Below, one piece after another: positions 34,728 through 44,821 of a DNA stretch of 64,000 bases. The position numbers and the translations under genes were made by a program. This DNA comes from Solimonas thermocellulolyticum (GTDB lineage: Bacteria; Pseudomonadota; Gammaproteobacteria; Nevskiales; Nevskiaceae). The DNA lies in contig NZ_JBEPIJ010000004.1 in NCBI RefSeq assembly GCF_040327995.1, positions 1-64,000 on the forward strand, given 5' to 3'. Position 1 is the stretch's first letter; each line of letters starts with the position of its first letter. Below the pieces are notes generated by a model. It worked only from the letters and a program-made list of their open reading frames with translations, was not told where the DNA came from and searched no databases.

Positions 34728-35870
34728 ATGACGCATGTACACATCGTGGGCGCCGGCATTCACCCGTTCGGACGCCACCCGCGCAAGACCGCTCTTGAGC
34801 TCGGCGTTCATGCCATCCGGGAGGCCTTGGGCGAGGCAGGACTGGATTGGTCGTCGATCCAATGCGTATTCGGCGGTTCGGCAGCGGGCGGCGCGATCGA
34901 CGCGCTGCTTCCGGAGTTGGGATATACCGGCGTTCCGACGATCAACGTGGCGAACGGATGTGCCACGGGTGGGTCAAGTCTGCTGGCCGCTTGTGCCGCT
35001 ATCCAATCCGGTCAATACGATCTGGTGCTCGCGGTGGGGTTCGACAAGCACGAACGCGGTGCATTCAACGCCGATCCGCAGGCACTCGGCTTGCCCAAGT
35101 GGTACGGCGAAAGCGGCATGATGCTGACGACGCAGTTCTTCGCCATGAAGATTCGGCGCTACATGCACGAGCACAACATCAGCGTGGAGACGCTTGGCTT
35201 GGTTGCCGAAAAAGCCTTCGAAAACGGCGTTCGTGCACCTCATGCCTGGCGGCGCGAGAAGATTCCGCTGCCGGCCATTCTGGCCGCGCCGATGGTCTCG
35301 GATCCGCTGACCAAGTTCATGTTCTGTTCGCCCTCGGAGGGCGGCGTCGCCTTGGTGCTCGCGTCCGCGGCCAGAATGAAATCGCTCCGCTTGTCCGGCC
35401 CTCGTTTGCGGGCTGCCACCATTCGTAGCCGCCTTGCGGGTTCCTTCGAAGTATTTTCGCCGGCGCTGACTGTCCAGCGTGATCCGTCGCCGACCGTGCT
35501 CGCCGCGCGCGCCGCGTTCGAGGCCGCCAGCGTCAATCCGCGCGACATCGACGTTGCGCAAATCCAGGACACCGAGTCGGGCGCGGAGATCATGCATCTG
35601 GCCGAGAATGGCTTCTGTGCAGACGGCGCGCAGGACGAGCTCATTGCCGCCGGCCATACCCGTCTGGGCGGGAAGTTACCTGTCAATACGGATGGGGGCT
35701 GTATCGCTTGTGGTGAGCCCATTGGCGCTTCCGGGCTTCGGCAAGTGTACGAGAACGTACAGCAGTTGCGGCAGAGAGCTGAAGGACGGCAGGTCGAGGG
35801 CGCTCGCCTCGCCTACAGCCATGTCTACGGGGCGCCCGGCATTTCGGCGGTCACTATTTTGGAAGCTTGA
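34728..35870 (+). CDS. Ltp2-like lipid-transfer protein/aldolase
   Basis: A 380-residue thiolase-fold protein. It keeps a cysteine in N-G-C-A-T-G-G-S, but the thiolase H-D-C-F is I-Q-D-T-E-S-G and the G-H-P-x-G is G-E-P-I-G-A-S-G, so a normal thiolase reaction is unlikely. The C-terminal H-V-Y-G-A-P-G resembles the tyrosine-bearing motif of Ltp2, the retro-aldolase that removes the last side-chain piece from steroids. With the DUF35 gene just upstream, an aldolase complex is the best reading. Confidence 0.75.
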   Translation: MTHVHIVGAGIHPFGRHPRKTALELGVHAIREALGEAGLDWSSIQCVFGGSAAGGAIDALLPELGYTGVPTINVANGCATGGSSLLAACAAIQSGQYDLVLAVGFDKHERGAFNADPQALGLPKWYGESGMMLTTQFFAMKIRRYMHEHNISVETLGLVAEKAFENGVRAPHAWRREKIPLPAILAAPMVSDPLTKFMFCSPSEGGVALVLASAARMKSLRLSGPRLRAATIRSRLAGSFEVFSPALTVQRDPSPTVLAARAAFEAASVNPRDIDVAQIQDTESGAEIMHLAENGFCADGAQDELIAAGHTRLGGKLPVNTDGGCIACGEPIGASGLRQVYENVQQLRQRAEGRQVEGARLAYSHVYGAPGISAVTILEA

Positions 35871-35924
35871 ACCAGATCATGGCGGTTGCCGGTAAACACG
35901 TACCCAGTTTGGAGGATGATCGAG

Positions 35925-37331
35925 ATGGCTGCTGACGACTACCCCCTGATCAAAGGCGTTGCAAGCAAGGCCAGCCCTCTGGTGGAAGACCTTTTGAAGG
36001 AAGACCCACGGTCGACGCCGGCCTTGGATGCGAAGGGCAACCACTTTCCCGCGGAAAAACGGATCGACTTATCGCGTTACTTGTCGCCGGCTTTTGCGGA
36101 GCTGGAGAAGGAAAAGCTCTGGAAGCGTGTATGGCAGTACGCCTGCCGCGAGGAAGACATCCCCAACGTCGGCGACCGCACGGCGTACAGCGTCGGTCCG
36201 CTTTCGTACATGATCGTGCGGGTCGATGAGCGAACCATCAAGGCATACGCGAACAGCTGCCTGCACCGTGGTACTCGCTTGTGCGACGGCACGTCCTCGG
36301 GTGAGCGGATTCGCTGTCCGTTTCACGGTTGGGAATGGAATCTCGACGGCACCCTTCATCACATCCCCAGTCGCTGGGATTTCCCGTTCGTCAAGGACAA
36401 CGAGTACCACTTGAAGGAAGTCAAAGTCGGTACCTGGGGCGGCTTCATCTTCATTAACCCCGATCCAGCCGCAGGGCCGCTGGAGGATGCACTGGGCGTG
36501 CTGCCGGAGCACTTCCGGTCCTGGGGGCCGGAAAATCATTTCACGTATGCCCGAGCGCGCAAGCGGATACGGGCAAACTGGAAAGTCACGATGGAGGCAT
36601 TCCTCGAGTCGTACCACACCATCGAAACGCATCAGCAGATTCTTTCGACTCTCGCGGATGCCTCCACGCAGTACGAAGCCTGGGAAAGCGCCACCAGCCA
36701 CGTCAGCCGTCTGTACTCGCCGATGGCGGTACCGAGCCCGCATCTGGGCGACGAAGCCTCGCGCGAGGCGGCTGCACTCGAGCTCGCGGAGAGTTTCATG
36801 ATGCCGGGCATGGAGGAGATCCGGTTCAAGGTCGATCCCTCTTCGCCACTGTCTGCGCGTGCGCAGCTGGCTCAATGGCGCCGAAACCTGCTGCAGATGT
36901 TCACCGGCGCGGACTATTCGGCCTGGCCCGACGCGCTGCTTCTGGACGCGATTCAATACTGGATGTTCCCCAACTTCTGCCCTTGGTATGGAGAAGGCGG
37001 GCCGATCGTTTATCAGTTCCTTCCTGACCCCGGCAATCCCCAACAGTCCATCATGGATGTCCGGATATTGGCGCCGAAGCCAGGCAATGGCATCAAGTGC
37101 CCGCCACCGTCGCCGCCGGTTCACCTGGATTTCGATGAGTCATTTACCGACAAGGTACCGCTGTTCGGATCCTTGTCGATGGTGTTCGACCAGGACATGG
37201 CCAATATCCCCAGGGTTCAGGCCGGTCTGGCAGCGGCGCACGAGAGCGGTACGGACATCGTCTTTGGACGGTACCAGGAGATGCGCATTCGGTACTTGCA
37301 CGAGATTCTAGACCGCCAGCTGTCGTTGTGA
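35925..37331 (+). CDS. Rieske non-haem iron oxygenase, alpha subunit
   Basis: A 468-residue ring-hydroxylating oxygenase. The Rieske cluster motif is C-L-H-R-G... C-P-F-H-G-W and the mononuclear iron site is E-S-Y-H-T-I-E-T-H. ATG 35925 follows GGAGG at nine bases; an upstream ATG touches that site. Family members hydroxylate aromatic rings, steroids or quaternary amines. No beta subunit is present, so the enzyme is probably an alpha-only homotrimer. Confidence 0.9.
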   Translation: MAADDYPLIKGVASKASPLVEDLLKEDPRSTPALDAKGNHFPAEKRIDLSRYLSPAFAELEKEKLWKRVWQYACREEDIPNVGDRTAYSVGPLSYMIVRVDERTIKAYANSCLHRGTRLCDGTSSGERIRCPFHGWEWNLDGTLHHIPSRWDFPFVKDNEYHLKEVKVGTWGGFIFINPDPAAGPLEDALGVLPEHFRSWGPENHFTYARARKRIRANWKVTMEAFLESYHTIETHQQILSTLADASTQYEAWESATSHVSRLYSPMAVPSPHLGDEASREAAALELAESFMMPGMEEIRFKVDPSSPLSARAQLAQWRRNLLQMFTGADYSAWPDALLLDAIQYWMFPNFCPWYGEGGPIVYQFLPDPGNPQQSIMDVRILAPKPGNGIKCPPPSPPVHLDFDESFTDKVPLFGSLSMVFDQDMANIPRVQAGLAAAHESGTDIVFGRYQEMRIRYLHEILDRQLSL

Positions 37332-37708
37332 GCGGAGTAGGGATACGGCAGGACGGATTTGTTGCGGTCATTGCCGAAGCGGAGCTGCGCTCCGGTGAAC
37401 AGCGGGCACTGACGCTATCCGGCGTGCCGTTGTTGCTGTGTCGTGATCATCGGGGGCAGCTTCATGCGGTGACCAACGTCTGTCCGCATGCCCTGCTGCC
37501 GCTGACGGGCGGAAAGCTTGAAGGATGTGCCCTGACCTGTCCCAAGCACGGCGCCCGCTTCGATCTGGTCTCGGGGCGACCATTGAACGAGGTGGCGGCA
37601 ACGGGGCTGCGGTTGCATGAGGTGGCGGTGCGTGAGGGCAGCATCTGCGTCCGACTGGGCTCGATGACGCCGGCCCGGCAGCAGCGCCGGAGCTCAGCAA
37701 CAAACTAG
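37328..37708 (+). CDS. Rieske-type 2Fe-2S ferredoxin
   Basis: A 126-residue ferredoxin with C-P-H-A... C-P-K-H-G, the two Cys-His pairs of a Rieske cluster. GTG 37328 overlaps the oxygenase stop. It is the likely electron donor for that oxygenase. The last 20 residues are Arg/Ser-rich and probably disordered. The reductase component may be elsewhere. Confidence 0.85.
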   Translation: MSGVGIRQDGFVAVIAEAELRSGEQRALTLSGVPLLLCRDHRGQLHAVTNVCPHALLPLTGGKLEGCALTCPKHGARFDLVSGRPLNEVAATGLRLHEVAVREGSICVRLGSMTPARQQRRSSATN

Positions 37709-37754
37709 CTGTCCAGGGGGAGTCCCGAGTGCGAAGTGATATGGAGAAGACAAC

Positions 37755-39734
37755 GTGGCCTTAACGCATGTGTTGACCCCGCTGAGGATTGGCGCGGTCG
37801 AGCTCAAGAACCGGGTCGTGCGCCCGGCACATGGGACCATGATCGGTGCTGGTTCTTTGAACGAGGATCTGATTGCCTACCACGAAGCCCGCGCGAAAGG
37901 CGGAGCCGCGTTGTCCATCGTCGAAATCATGGGCGTTCATCCCAGCTCGATCGGCTCGCTGGACGCGTCGGATCCCAGGCTCAACAAGATGTATCCCAAG
38001 TTCGTGGAGCGCATGCATGCCCACGGCATGAAGATTTTCCAGCAGCTCTGGCACGGCGGGCACAACGTGGCGCTGCCGCCTCTGGATGGCAGTCCGCCGT
38101 GGTCGGCATCCGACATACCCGGTCTGACGAGCGGCATCGTGCCGACGCCGATGACCAAGGCCATGATCGACGAAGTCATCGAAGCCTTTACCAAGGCGGC
38201 CCGGAGCTGCGAGTCCTGGGGTGTGGACGGCGTGGAGATTCACTGCGCGCACGGCTATCTGCCGGCGCAGTTTCTGTCGGCCAACACCAACAATCGTCAG
38301 GACGAATACGGCGGCGACCTTGAGAATCGTGCGCGCTTCATTCGCGAGCTTCTGAGCGCCGTGCGCGCGAGCGTGAGCCGGCAAACCGTGGTGGGCGTGC
38401 GCGTTGCGCCTGACGCTGTGCGGGGGGGCGCAGGCGTCGACGAGTATCGGTACGTCGTGCAGATGCTTGAAGCGCTCGGCCTGATCGACTACGTCAACAT
38501 CTCCATGGGGAACTACCAGAGTTTCCCCAAGATGATCGGCGGCATGCATGAACCGGTCGGCTACGAGCTTGAGACCAGTAAACCGGTGGCCGCGGCCACC
38601 CGGCTGCCGACGATGGTGGTCGGTCGCTTTCGCACGCTGGAGGAGGCTGACCAGGTCATTCGCGCCGGTGAGGCCGATATGGTTGGTTTCGTTCGCGCGA
38701 TGATCGCCGATCCGGATCTGGTGAAGAAAACCGTCGAGGGCCACCCGGAGCGCGTACGTCCCTGCATCGCCTGCAATCAGGGCTGCGTAGGCGGCATCTT
38801 TCAGCCCTTGTTCCCGCGCATGGGCTGCACGGTGAACCCTGCCGTCGGCTTTGAAGCCGGCATGGGGGAGGACAAGCTGCTGCCGGCCGCGAAGCCCAAG
38901 CGCATCGTGGTCATTGGCGGCGGGCCCGCAGGGATGGAAGCGGCACGCGTGGCCGCTCAGCGCGGACACCGCGTTGTGCTGTTCGAAGCTCAGCCCAAGC
39001 TCGGCGGCGCTTTGCGGCTTGCGGCGATGGCGCCCACCCGCGCGGGGATTCTGGACATTGCGGTCTGGCAGGAGGAGGAGCTGTATCGCCTCGGTGTCGA
39101 TATCCGCCTCAACTCCTATGCCGACGTGGACGATATCCGACGCGAGCAGCCCGATCAGGTCGTGCTGGCCACCGGATCGCTGCCACGGACGGACGGGATT
39201 CAGCTCTCCAATCCGGGTGAGCCGATCGAGTTCGCCGATGGCGGCCGCATCATCTCCAGTCATGACCTCCTGCTCGACTCCGATCGCGATCTCGGCCGGA
39301 CCGCTGTGGTCGTGGATGACCTTGGACACTATGAGGCGGTCGCCTGTGCCGAGCAGCTGGCCGTCAAGGGCGTGCGCGTGACCTATGTGTCACGGCACAA
39401 CAGCTTCGCGCCGCTGGTTGAGACGGCGCTCATGTCCGAGCCGGCATTGGCGCGGTTGCAGCGGCACGCGTTCTCGCTGCAGCTGCGGACGCGCGCTGTG
39501 CGTGTGGAGCCCGGTGCCGTCTGGGTGCGTCCAACCTACGTCGATGATCGTAAGGCCGATCAGAAGCTGGAGGCCGACACCGTCGTGTTCGTCTCCCACA
39601 ACGCCCCCAACAAGGAACTTTATCCAGTGCTTGTTGAAGCGGGATTGCGGGTTGATGTGCTCGGGGATGCCCGTTCGCCCCGCTTTGCCCAGACCGCGAT
39701 TCGGGAAGGCTATTTCTGGGGCGCGATGCTGTAG
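37755..39734 (+). CDS. Old-Yellow-Enzyme/FAD reductase (2,4-dienoyl-CoA reductase or BaiH-like)
   Basis: A 659-residue modular flavoenzyme. An FMN-binding TIM barrel (1-360) contains Q-L-W-H-G-G and V-E-I-H-C-A-H-G-Y. It is followed by a 4Fe-4S cysteine cluster, C-I-A-C-N-Q-G-C and a later M-G-C, and an NADH/FAD domain with V-I-G-G-G-P-A-G-M-E-A. Homologues reduce dienoyl-CoAs (FadH) or the C4-C5 double bond of bile-acid 3-oxo derivatives (BaiCD/BaiH). The surrounding genes fit either role. Confidence 0.9.
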   Translation: MALTHVLTPLRIGAVELKNRVVRPAHGTMIGAGSLNEDLIAYHEARAKGGAALSIVEIMGVHPSSIGSLDASDPRLNKMYPKFVERMHAHGMKIFQQLWHGGHNVALPPLDGSPPWSASDIPGLTSGIVPTPMTKAMIDEVIEAFTKAARSCESWGVDGVEIHCAHGYLPAQFLSANTNNRQDEYGGDLENRARFIRELLSAVRASVSRQTVVGVRVAPDAVRGGAGVDEYRYVVQMLEALGLIDYVNISMGNYQSFPKMIGGMHEPVGYELETSKPVAAATRLPTMVVGRFRTLEEADQVIRAGEADMVGFVRAMIADPDLVKKTVEGHPERVRPCIACNQGCVGGIFQPLFPRMGCTVNPAVGFEAGMGEDKLLPAAKPKRIVVIGGGPAGMEAARVAAQRGHRVVLFEAQPKLGGALRLAAMAPTRAGILDIAVWQEEELYRLGVDIRLNSYADVDDIRREQPDQVVLATGSLPRTDGIQLSNPGEPIEFADGGRIISSHDLLLDSDRDLGRTAVVVDDLGHYEAVACAEQLAVKGVRVTYVSRHNSFAPLVETALMSEPALARLQRHAFSLQLRTRAVRVEPGAVWVRPTYVDDRKADQKLEADTVVFVSHNAPNKELYPVLVEAGLRVDVLGDARSPRFAQTAIREGYFWGAML

Positions 39735-39850
39735 TGCGGCCGCGACGTCGAGCCGGCGTCTTCGTTTTTTTGAGATGGAGGTCCTCGCTCGACAGTGAGC
39801 TGAAGGCTCCACGGATTGCAGTGCAAACAGGCGTGAGGAGAGTGCGAAAC

Positions 39851-42352
39851 ATGAGAAGTATGGTCAATTGTCGCTGGGCATTGATCGCAGTGCTGATGAC
39901 GTGCGCGTCTGCATTCGCCCAGGACGATCTGGATTTTCTGTTGACGCCTGAGCAGGGACAGCCTTCGCAGACCCCGTCCCCGGACGCGCCGGCAGCTGTG
40001 CCCGAGGCCGAGGCGGAGTCGGCGGAAGCATCGCCGCCGCCGCCGGCGGCGCCTGTGCCCGAGGCGGGGCCTGACACGGCCGGCGGCTCGGTCGAGCCTG
40101 CCGCTGCGGCGCCTGCGAGGCGCCGGCCCAGCAGCCGTTTGGTCGAAGAGATCATCGTGACCGCGCAGAAACGCGAGGAAAACCTGCAGAACGTGCCAAT
40201 CACGGTGCAGGCTTTCAGCGCCGAGCGGCTGGACGCGATGGGGATCACGACCCAGGAGGACCTGCCGCTGGTGACGCCGGGCATGACCGTCACCAACACC
40301 TCCGGCTTTTCAATTGTCTACATACGTGGCGTCGGCTCGGATACCTTCCTGATGGGCGACCCCAACGTGGCCACCTACATCGACGGGGTCTACCTTCCGT
40401 TTGCGGCACTGCAGGCCGGCCAGCAGTTTGGACTTGATCGCATCGAAGTGCTCAAAGGGCCGCAGGGAACGCTGTTCGGTCGTGGCGCCAACGGCGGCGC
40501 GGTGAATATCATCACCAAGCGGCCGTCGCTGACCGAGTCCGAGACGGAATTCCAGATCGGTTTCGACAGCTTCAATACCATTGAGGCCAAGCTGTTCACC
40601 AGCATTCCGGTGACGGACACAGTCGCCTTCAGCCTGTCGACGCTCTACAAGTCGGGCGATCACTGGTACGACGAGGACTCGCGCGCGGGCGGTGAGCCCT
40701 TGCCGAAAATCTCTTCGCAATCGGCGCGCCTCAAGCTGTTGTGGGCGCCGACGGAGCGCCTGGACGTGACGCTGTCATTCCTGAAGTCGCTCGAACAGGG
40801 CACCTCGTCCGGGTTGCAGGGCAATTGCGAACCCAGCCTGCTGGCGCGGCTGGTCGGCATTCGTCCGCAATGTGGTTATACCGTCGAGAACGACGTTCCT
40901 GTGTTCGCCCACACCAACAACACGATCTACAGCCTCAGCTCCACCTGGAACACGGACTGGTTCGATGTCAAGGTCCTGGGCAGCTATCAGAACCAGGAGC
41001 CGTCGGGTCTGTTCATCGATTTTGACGGGGCGCCGCAGCCGGTGGCGTATTTCGGCACGAAGAACGGGGCTATCAACCGGGTCGACACGGCCGAATTCCA
41101 GCTCGTGTCGAATGAAAACAGCTGGGGCGCGGACTGGCTGCGTTGGAATGCGGGCTTCTATTGGGTGCAATGGGACGCCCGCCTGGACCCGGTGTTTCTG
41201 GCCCTGGCCGGACTGGATCTATCGACCGGCGTTGAGAATGCAACGATTTCGCTGCCGCCGGGTCTCGTCGATCTGCTGGATGCGCTGCTCGAGCCGCTGC
41301 TGGGCTTTGGAGTGCCCTCCGGTCAGATCCGTCTGGTGGGCGCCAATACCCTGAATTCGCGTGCGCTGTACTTTCAGGCCACGGCCGACCTGAGCGAGCG
41401 CTTCGCCCTGACGGTCGGTGCGCGCGCCCAAGACGAAACCCGCTATTTGGATGAGTCCAGTTCCGGTCTGGGCGACACCAACGTCGATCCGGTGGTGTTC
41501 ATCCAGCGCTACACCGGCCAGAAGCGCAACGTCAGAAGCCTGAAGCCGAAGGTGACGCTGGAGTTCCGTCCGGACCCCGGCCTGGAGCTGATGACCTACG
41601 CCAGTTTCCAGCAGGCGATCAAGGGATCGCAGTACAACCTGATCAACATCTACGACCCGCCGGAGGAAATCGAGCCGGAGGAGATGGATGCCTATGAAAT
41701 CGGCATCAAGTGGTCGCCTTTCGGCGGGCTGGCGACCTTCAATGCCGCGGCGTTCTGGTACGAGATCACCAACCTGCAGGTGCAGTTCGTCTCCCTGCTG
41801 CAGGGTGGCGCAGTCACCCAGGAAAACGCTGGCGGCGCGCGCAACCGCGGTTTCGAGTTTGATGCCCTGGTGCCGCTGTTTCCCAACACGATCGACAATC
41901 TGATTCTGATCGCCAATGGCACCTACCTGGACGCGGTCTATACCGAATACAAAAACGGCAGCGGCTTTGATCCGGTGACCGGACTTCTGCAAACGGGCTA
42001 GGATTTTTCGGGCAATCGCGTCACGCGCACCCCGGAGTTTAGCGGCACGCTGGGCTTGTCGAAGACGACCGCGGTGCGCGGCGGCGAGCTCGAGATCGGC
42101 GCGGACCTGTACTACAACTCGGGATTCTTCTATCTGGCCCAGAACGCCCCTCAGGACGAGGAGGACGCCTACCAAGTTGTCAATGCGCGCGTGAGCTACC
42201 TGTACGACCCCTGGAATCTGCGCACGACGGTCTTCGGGCGCAACATCACCGACGAGAAGTACAACTACGGCCGCTTTCATGTCGACTTCGGCACCGCCGA
42301 CTATCTGGCCCCGGGCGCGTCGTACGGCATCAAGTTCAACTGGCAGTTCTGA
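39851..42352 (+). pseudogene. TonB-dependent receptor with in-frame amber stop
   Basis: A receptor of about 833 codons with signal peptide (L-I-A-V-L-M-T-C-A-S-A-F-A), a Pro/Ala-rich stretch and plug V-E-E-I-I-V-T-A-Q-K-R-E, then the beta barrel. Translation stops at TAG 41999-42001 (after G-L-L-Q-T-G). The same frame continues without shift as D-F-S-G-N-R-V-T-R to a TonB-receptor C-terminus ending in F-N-W-Q-F at 42352. TAC or TAT to TAG is the simplest change. It could be a sequencing error, a pseudogene, or a suppressed codon. ATG 39851 follows AGGAG. The expected cargo is a hydrophobic or steroid-like compound, from context only. Confidence 0.85.
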
Positions 42353-42364
42353 GGGGGAAAGACC

Positions 42365-43567
42365 ATGACGCAGAAGAACACGCGTGATCTGCTGTGCGGC
42401 TTGGGTGCGGCTGTGCTGGCACTGTCGGCCCCAAGCGCGGTGGCGCTGGAAACGCGCGATGCGCCGCTGGAATCGGGGTCTTACTTCGCGCCGCTGGCCT
42501 CGTACCGCAGCGCGCTGGACGACTCGCAGTTCAAGGATGGCTACGGTGCGGCGGCCTTGTTCGGCTTTCGCGACGGCGTGTGGGCGATGGAGGCCGGTCC
42601 TGTATACCAGAGCTTTGCGACCGAGGCCGACGAGGATGCGACCGTGGTCGGGTTCACCATCAACGGGCTGCTGTTCCCGTTCCAGTCCCTGCCGCGGCTC
42701 TACGGCAGCCTGGGGTTCGGCGCGGTGGAAGTCCAGGACTACCCTGATCCGGCCGGCCGATTCACCGGCACTTTTCCAATCGTCAACGTCGATGCCGGAC
42801 TGGGCTACCTGTTCCCGATCCAGTGGGGCAACTACGAGTTTGCCGTGCGCGCCGAGGCGCGCTATCAGTACGGTACGCGCGAGGAACGGCTGAATGCGGA
42901 ACGTGAGGATGTGCCTGCGCCCCGCGACTTCAAGACCGCGGTAGCCAACCTGGGCCTGCATTTGCCGTTGGCGAACAAACGTCCGCCGCCGCCGCCGCCT
43001 GCGCCAGCGCAGGTGGTGCCGCCGGTCGCGGATGCTGACAGCGACCATGACGGCGTGCTTGATGCAGTGGACGAATGCCCCGGAACAGCGCCGGACACGC
43101 CGGTGGATGACGTGGGCTGCGCGCTTCCGCCGCCACCTCCGCCGCCGCCGCCTTGTCGCACGCCGGAGCCGGGCGAACGTGTGTCACTGGCCGGCTGCGG
43201 GACGGGTGATGTCATTGTGCTCAGGGGCGTCAACTTCGCGCTCGACAGCGCCGAGCTCGATCCCAACACGAGAACCCTGCTAGACGATGTGGTCAGCGAG
43301 CTGAACGACAACCCGCAGATCCATGTCCAGATCGTGGGGCACACGGACGCGCAGGGCTCCGACCAGTACAACCTGATGCTGTCCGACGAACGCGCGCGCG
43401 CCGTGATGGATTACCTCGTCGAATCCGGTATTTCTGCGGACCGCCTGACGGCGATCGGCATGGGCGAGGCCGAGCCGATCGAAAGCAACGACACCGCGGA
43501 AGGCCGCGCACTCAACCGACGCGTGGAGCTCAAGATCACCCAGGCCGGCAGTCCGGATGAAGACTGA
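42365..43567 (+). CDS. OmpA-family outer-membrane protein with porin-like barrel
   Basis: A 400-residue exported protein: signal peptide ending near S-A-V-A-L, an eight-strand-like barrel with W-A-M-E-A-G-P-V-Y, a Pro-rich linker with a Ca-binding repeat D-S-D-H-D-G-V-L-D, and a C-terminal OmpA domain (V-G-H-T-D-A-Q-G-S, then L-N-R-R-V-E-L). The OmpA domain binds peptidoglycan. It sits 12 bases after the TonB receptor and may anchor or support its function. Confidence 0.88.
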   Translation: MTQKNTRDLLCGLGAAVLALSAPSAVALETRDAPLESGSYFAPLASYRSALDDSQFKDGYGAAALFGFRDGVWAMEAGPVYQSFATEADEDATVVGFTINGLLFPFQSLPRLYGSLGFGAVEVQDYPDPAGRFTGTFPIVNVDAGLGYLFPIQWGNYEFAVRAEARYQYGTREERLNAEREDVPAPRDFKTAVANLGLHLPLANKRPPPPPPAPAQVVPPVADADSDHDGVLDAVDECPGTAPDTPVDDVGCALPPPPPPPPPCRTPEPGERVSLAGCGTGDVIVLRGVNFALDSAELDPNTRTLLDDVVSELNDNPQIHVQIVGHTDAQGSDQYNLMLSDERARAVMDYLVESGISADRLTAIGMGEAEPIESNDTAEGRALNRRVELKITQAGSPDED

Positions 43568-43635
43568 TCTGATTCGCCGAGCCCGTGTGAGCACAGCGTC
43601 GCCGCTCTCAACCTACCCCCCTCGACAGGCAGCCC

Positions 43636-44796
43636 GTGAACATTGACTTTACCCCGGATGAAGAGGCGTTTCGCGCCGAAGTGCGCGAGTGGATGCGCCA
43701 GAACGTTCCCCGAAGTCCGGAGGCGCCCAACTTCGGCATTCCCAACGACTACGAGCTGAACCGGGCGTGGGAGCGAAAGCTGGCGGACAAGGGCTGGCTC
43801 GCCTATTCATGGCCCAAGGCGTATGGCGGCCCAGGATGGACGGTGACGCAGCGCTACATCTTCGATGCGGAACGCGCGTTGGCGGGAGGACCGCCGATCT
43901 CGCCGTTTGGCGTGATCATGCTGGGTCCCGTGCTGATGAAATTCGGCAGTCAGGCGCAGAAGGACCGGTATCTGCCTGCCATACGAGATGCCAAAGAAGC
44001 TTGGTGTCAGGGCTTTTCGGAGCCGCAGGCCGGCTCAGATCTGGCAGCGTTGAAGACGCGCGCCGAGCGACGGGGGGACCGCTATGTCGTCAATGGCCAG
44101 AAGATCTGGACCACGCACGCGCATTGGGCGGATTTCATATTCTGTCTGGTACGCACAGACGCCGATGTTCCCAAGCAGCAGGGAATCTCGTTCCTGATGA
44201 TCGACATGCGTTCTCCGGGCATCGAGATCCGGCCGATCCGCACCATCGATGGGCATCATCACCTAAACGAAGTGTTCTTCACGGATGTCGAGGTGCCGAT
44301 CGAGAACTTGGTGGGCCAGGAAGGGCAGGGGTGGACGATTGCCAAATACCTGCTCGTCAATGAGCGGACCGGCATCGCCGGGGTTGCGGAGTCAAAGCGT
44401 CAGCTCGGGATGCTGCGGAAGGTCGTGGCCGCGGACCCCGCACGGGCGAGCGACCCCGCAATTGCCCGCCGCTTGGCCGAACTGAGGGTGCAGCTGCTGG
44501 CGCTCGAGTACACGCATCTTCGCGTCCTCGACCTGGCCGCGCGCGGCAGTCCGATCGGTTTGGAGCCGTCGGTACTCAAGATCAAAGGCTCTGAGCTCCA
44601 GCAGGCCATTTCCGAGGCGGAGCTGGAGATCGGCGGCCTGGAGTGTCTGCCTTGGCTGACGGATGTGTCGGGGTCGATCCGGACGTTCAAATGGGCCGCG
44701 GAGCGCTATAACTTCCTGCGCGCGTCATCGATCTTCGGCGGCAGCAACGAGGTTCAGAAGAACATCATGGCCAAGCTGTTGCTGGCGCAACATTGA
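43636..44796 (+). CDS. Acyl-CoA dehydrogenase
   Basis: A 386-residue acyl-CoA dehydrogenase from GTG 43636. Signatures: S-E-P-Q-A-G-S-D-L-A-A-L-K, V-N-G-Q-K-I-W-T, and F-G-G-S-N-E-V-Q near the C-terminus. It is paired with another acyl-CoA dehydrogenase 25 bases downstream, which resembles the alpha2-beta2 heteromeric dehydrogenases of steroid side-chain degradation in which only one partner carries the full active site. Confidence 0.9.
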   Translation: MNIDFTPDEEAFRAEVREWMRQNVPRSPEAPNFGIPNDYELNRAWERKLADKGWLAYSWPKAYGGPGWTVTQRYIFDAERALAGGPPISPFGVIMLGPVLMKFGSQAQKDRYLPAIRDAKEAWCQGFSEPQAGSDLAALKTRAERRGDRYVVNGQKIWTTHAHWADFIFCLVRTDADVPKQQGISFLMIDMRSPGIEIRPIRTIDGHHHLNEVFFTDVEVPIENLVGQEGQGWTIAKYLLVNERTGIAGVAESKRQLGMLRKVVAADPARASDPAIARRLAELRVQLLALEYTHLRVLDLAARGSPIGLEPSVLKIKGSELQQAISEAELEIGGLECLPWLTDVSGSIRTFKWAAERYNFLRASSIFGGSNEVQKNIMAKLLLAQH

Positions 44797-44821
44797 TTGC
44801 CGCATCGATCGGAGACTTGTT

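Noticed and set aside
41999..42001. Amber codon as a pyrrolysine or programmed recoding site
   Set aside because: No supporting machinery or downstream element is visible; error or pseudogenisation is simpler.
41219..43048. Minus-strand frame of 609 codons
   Set aside because: Opposite the TonB receptor and OmpA genes; Arg/Val-rich shadow composition.
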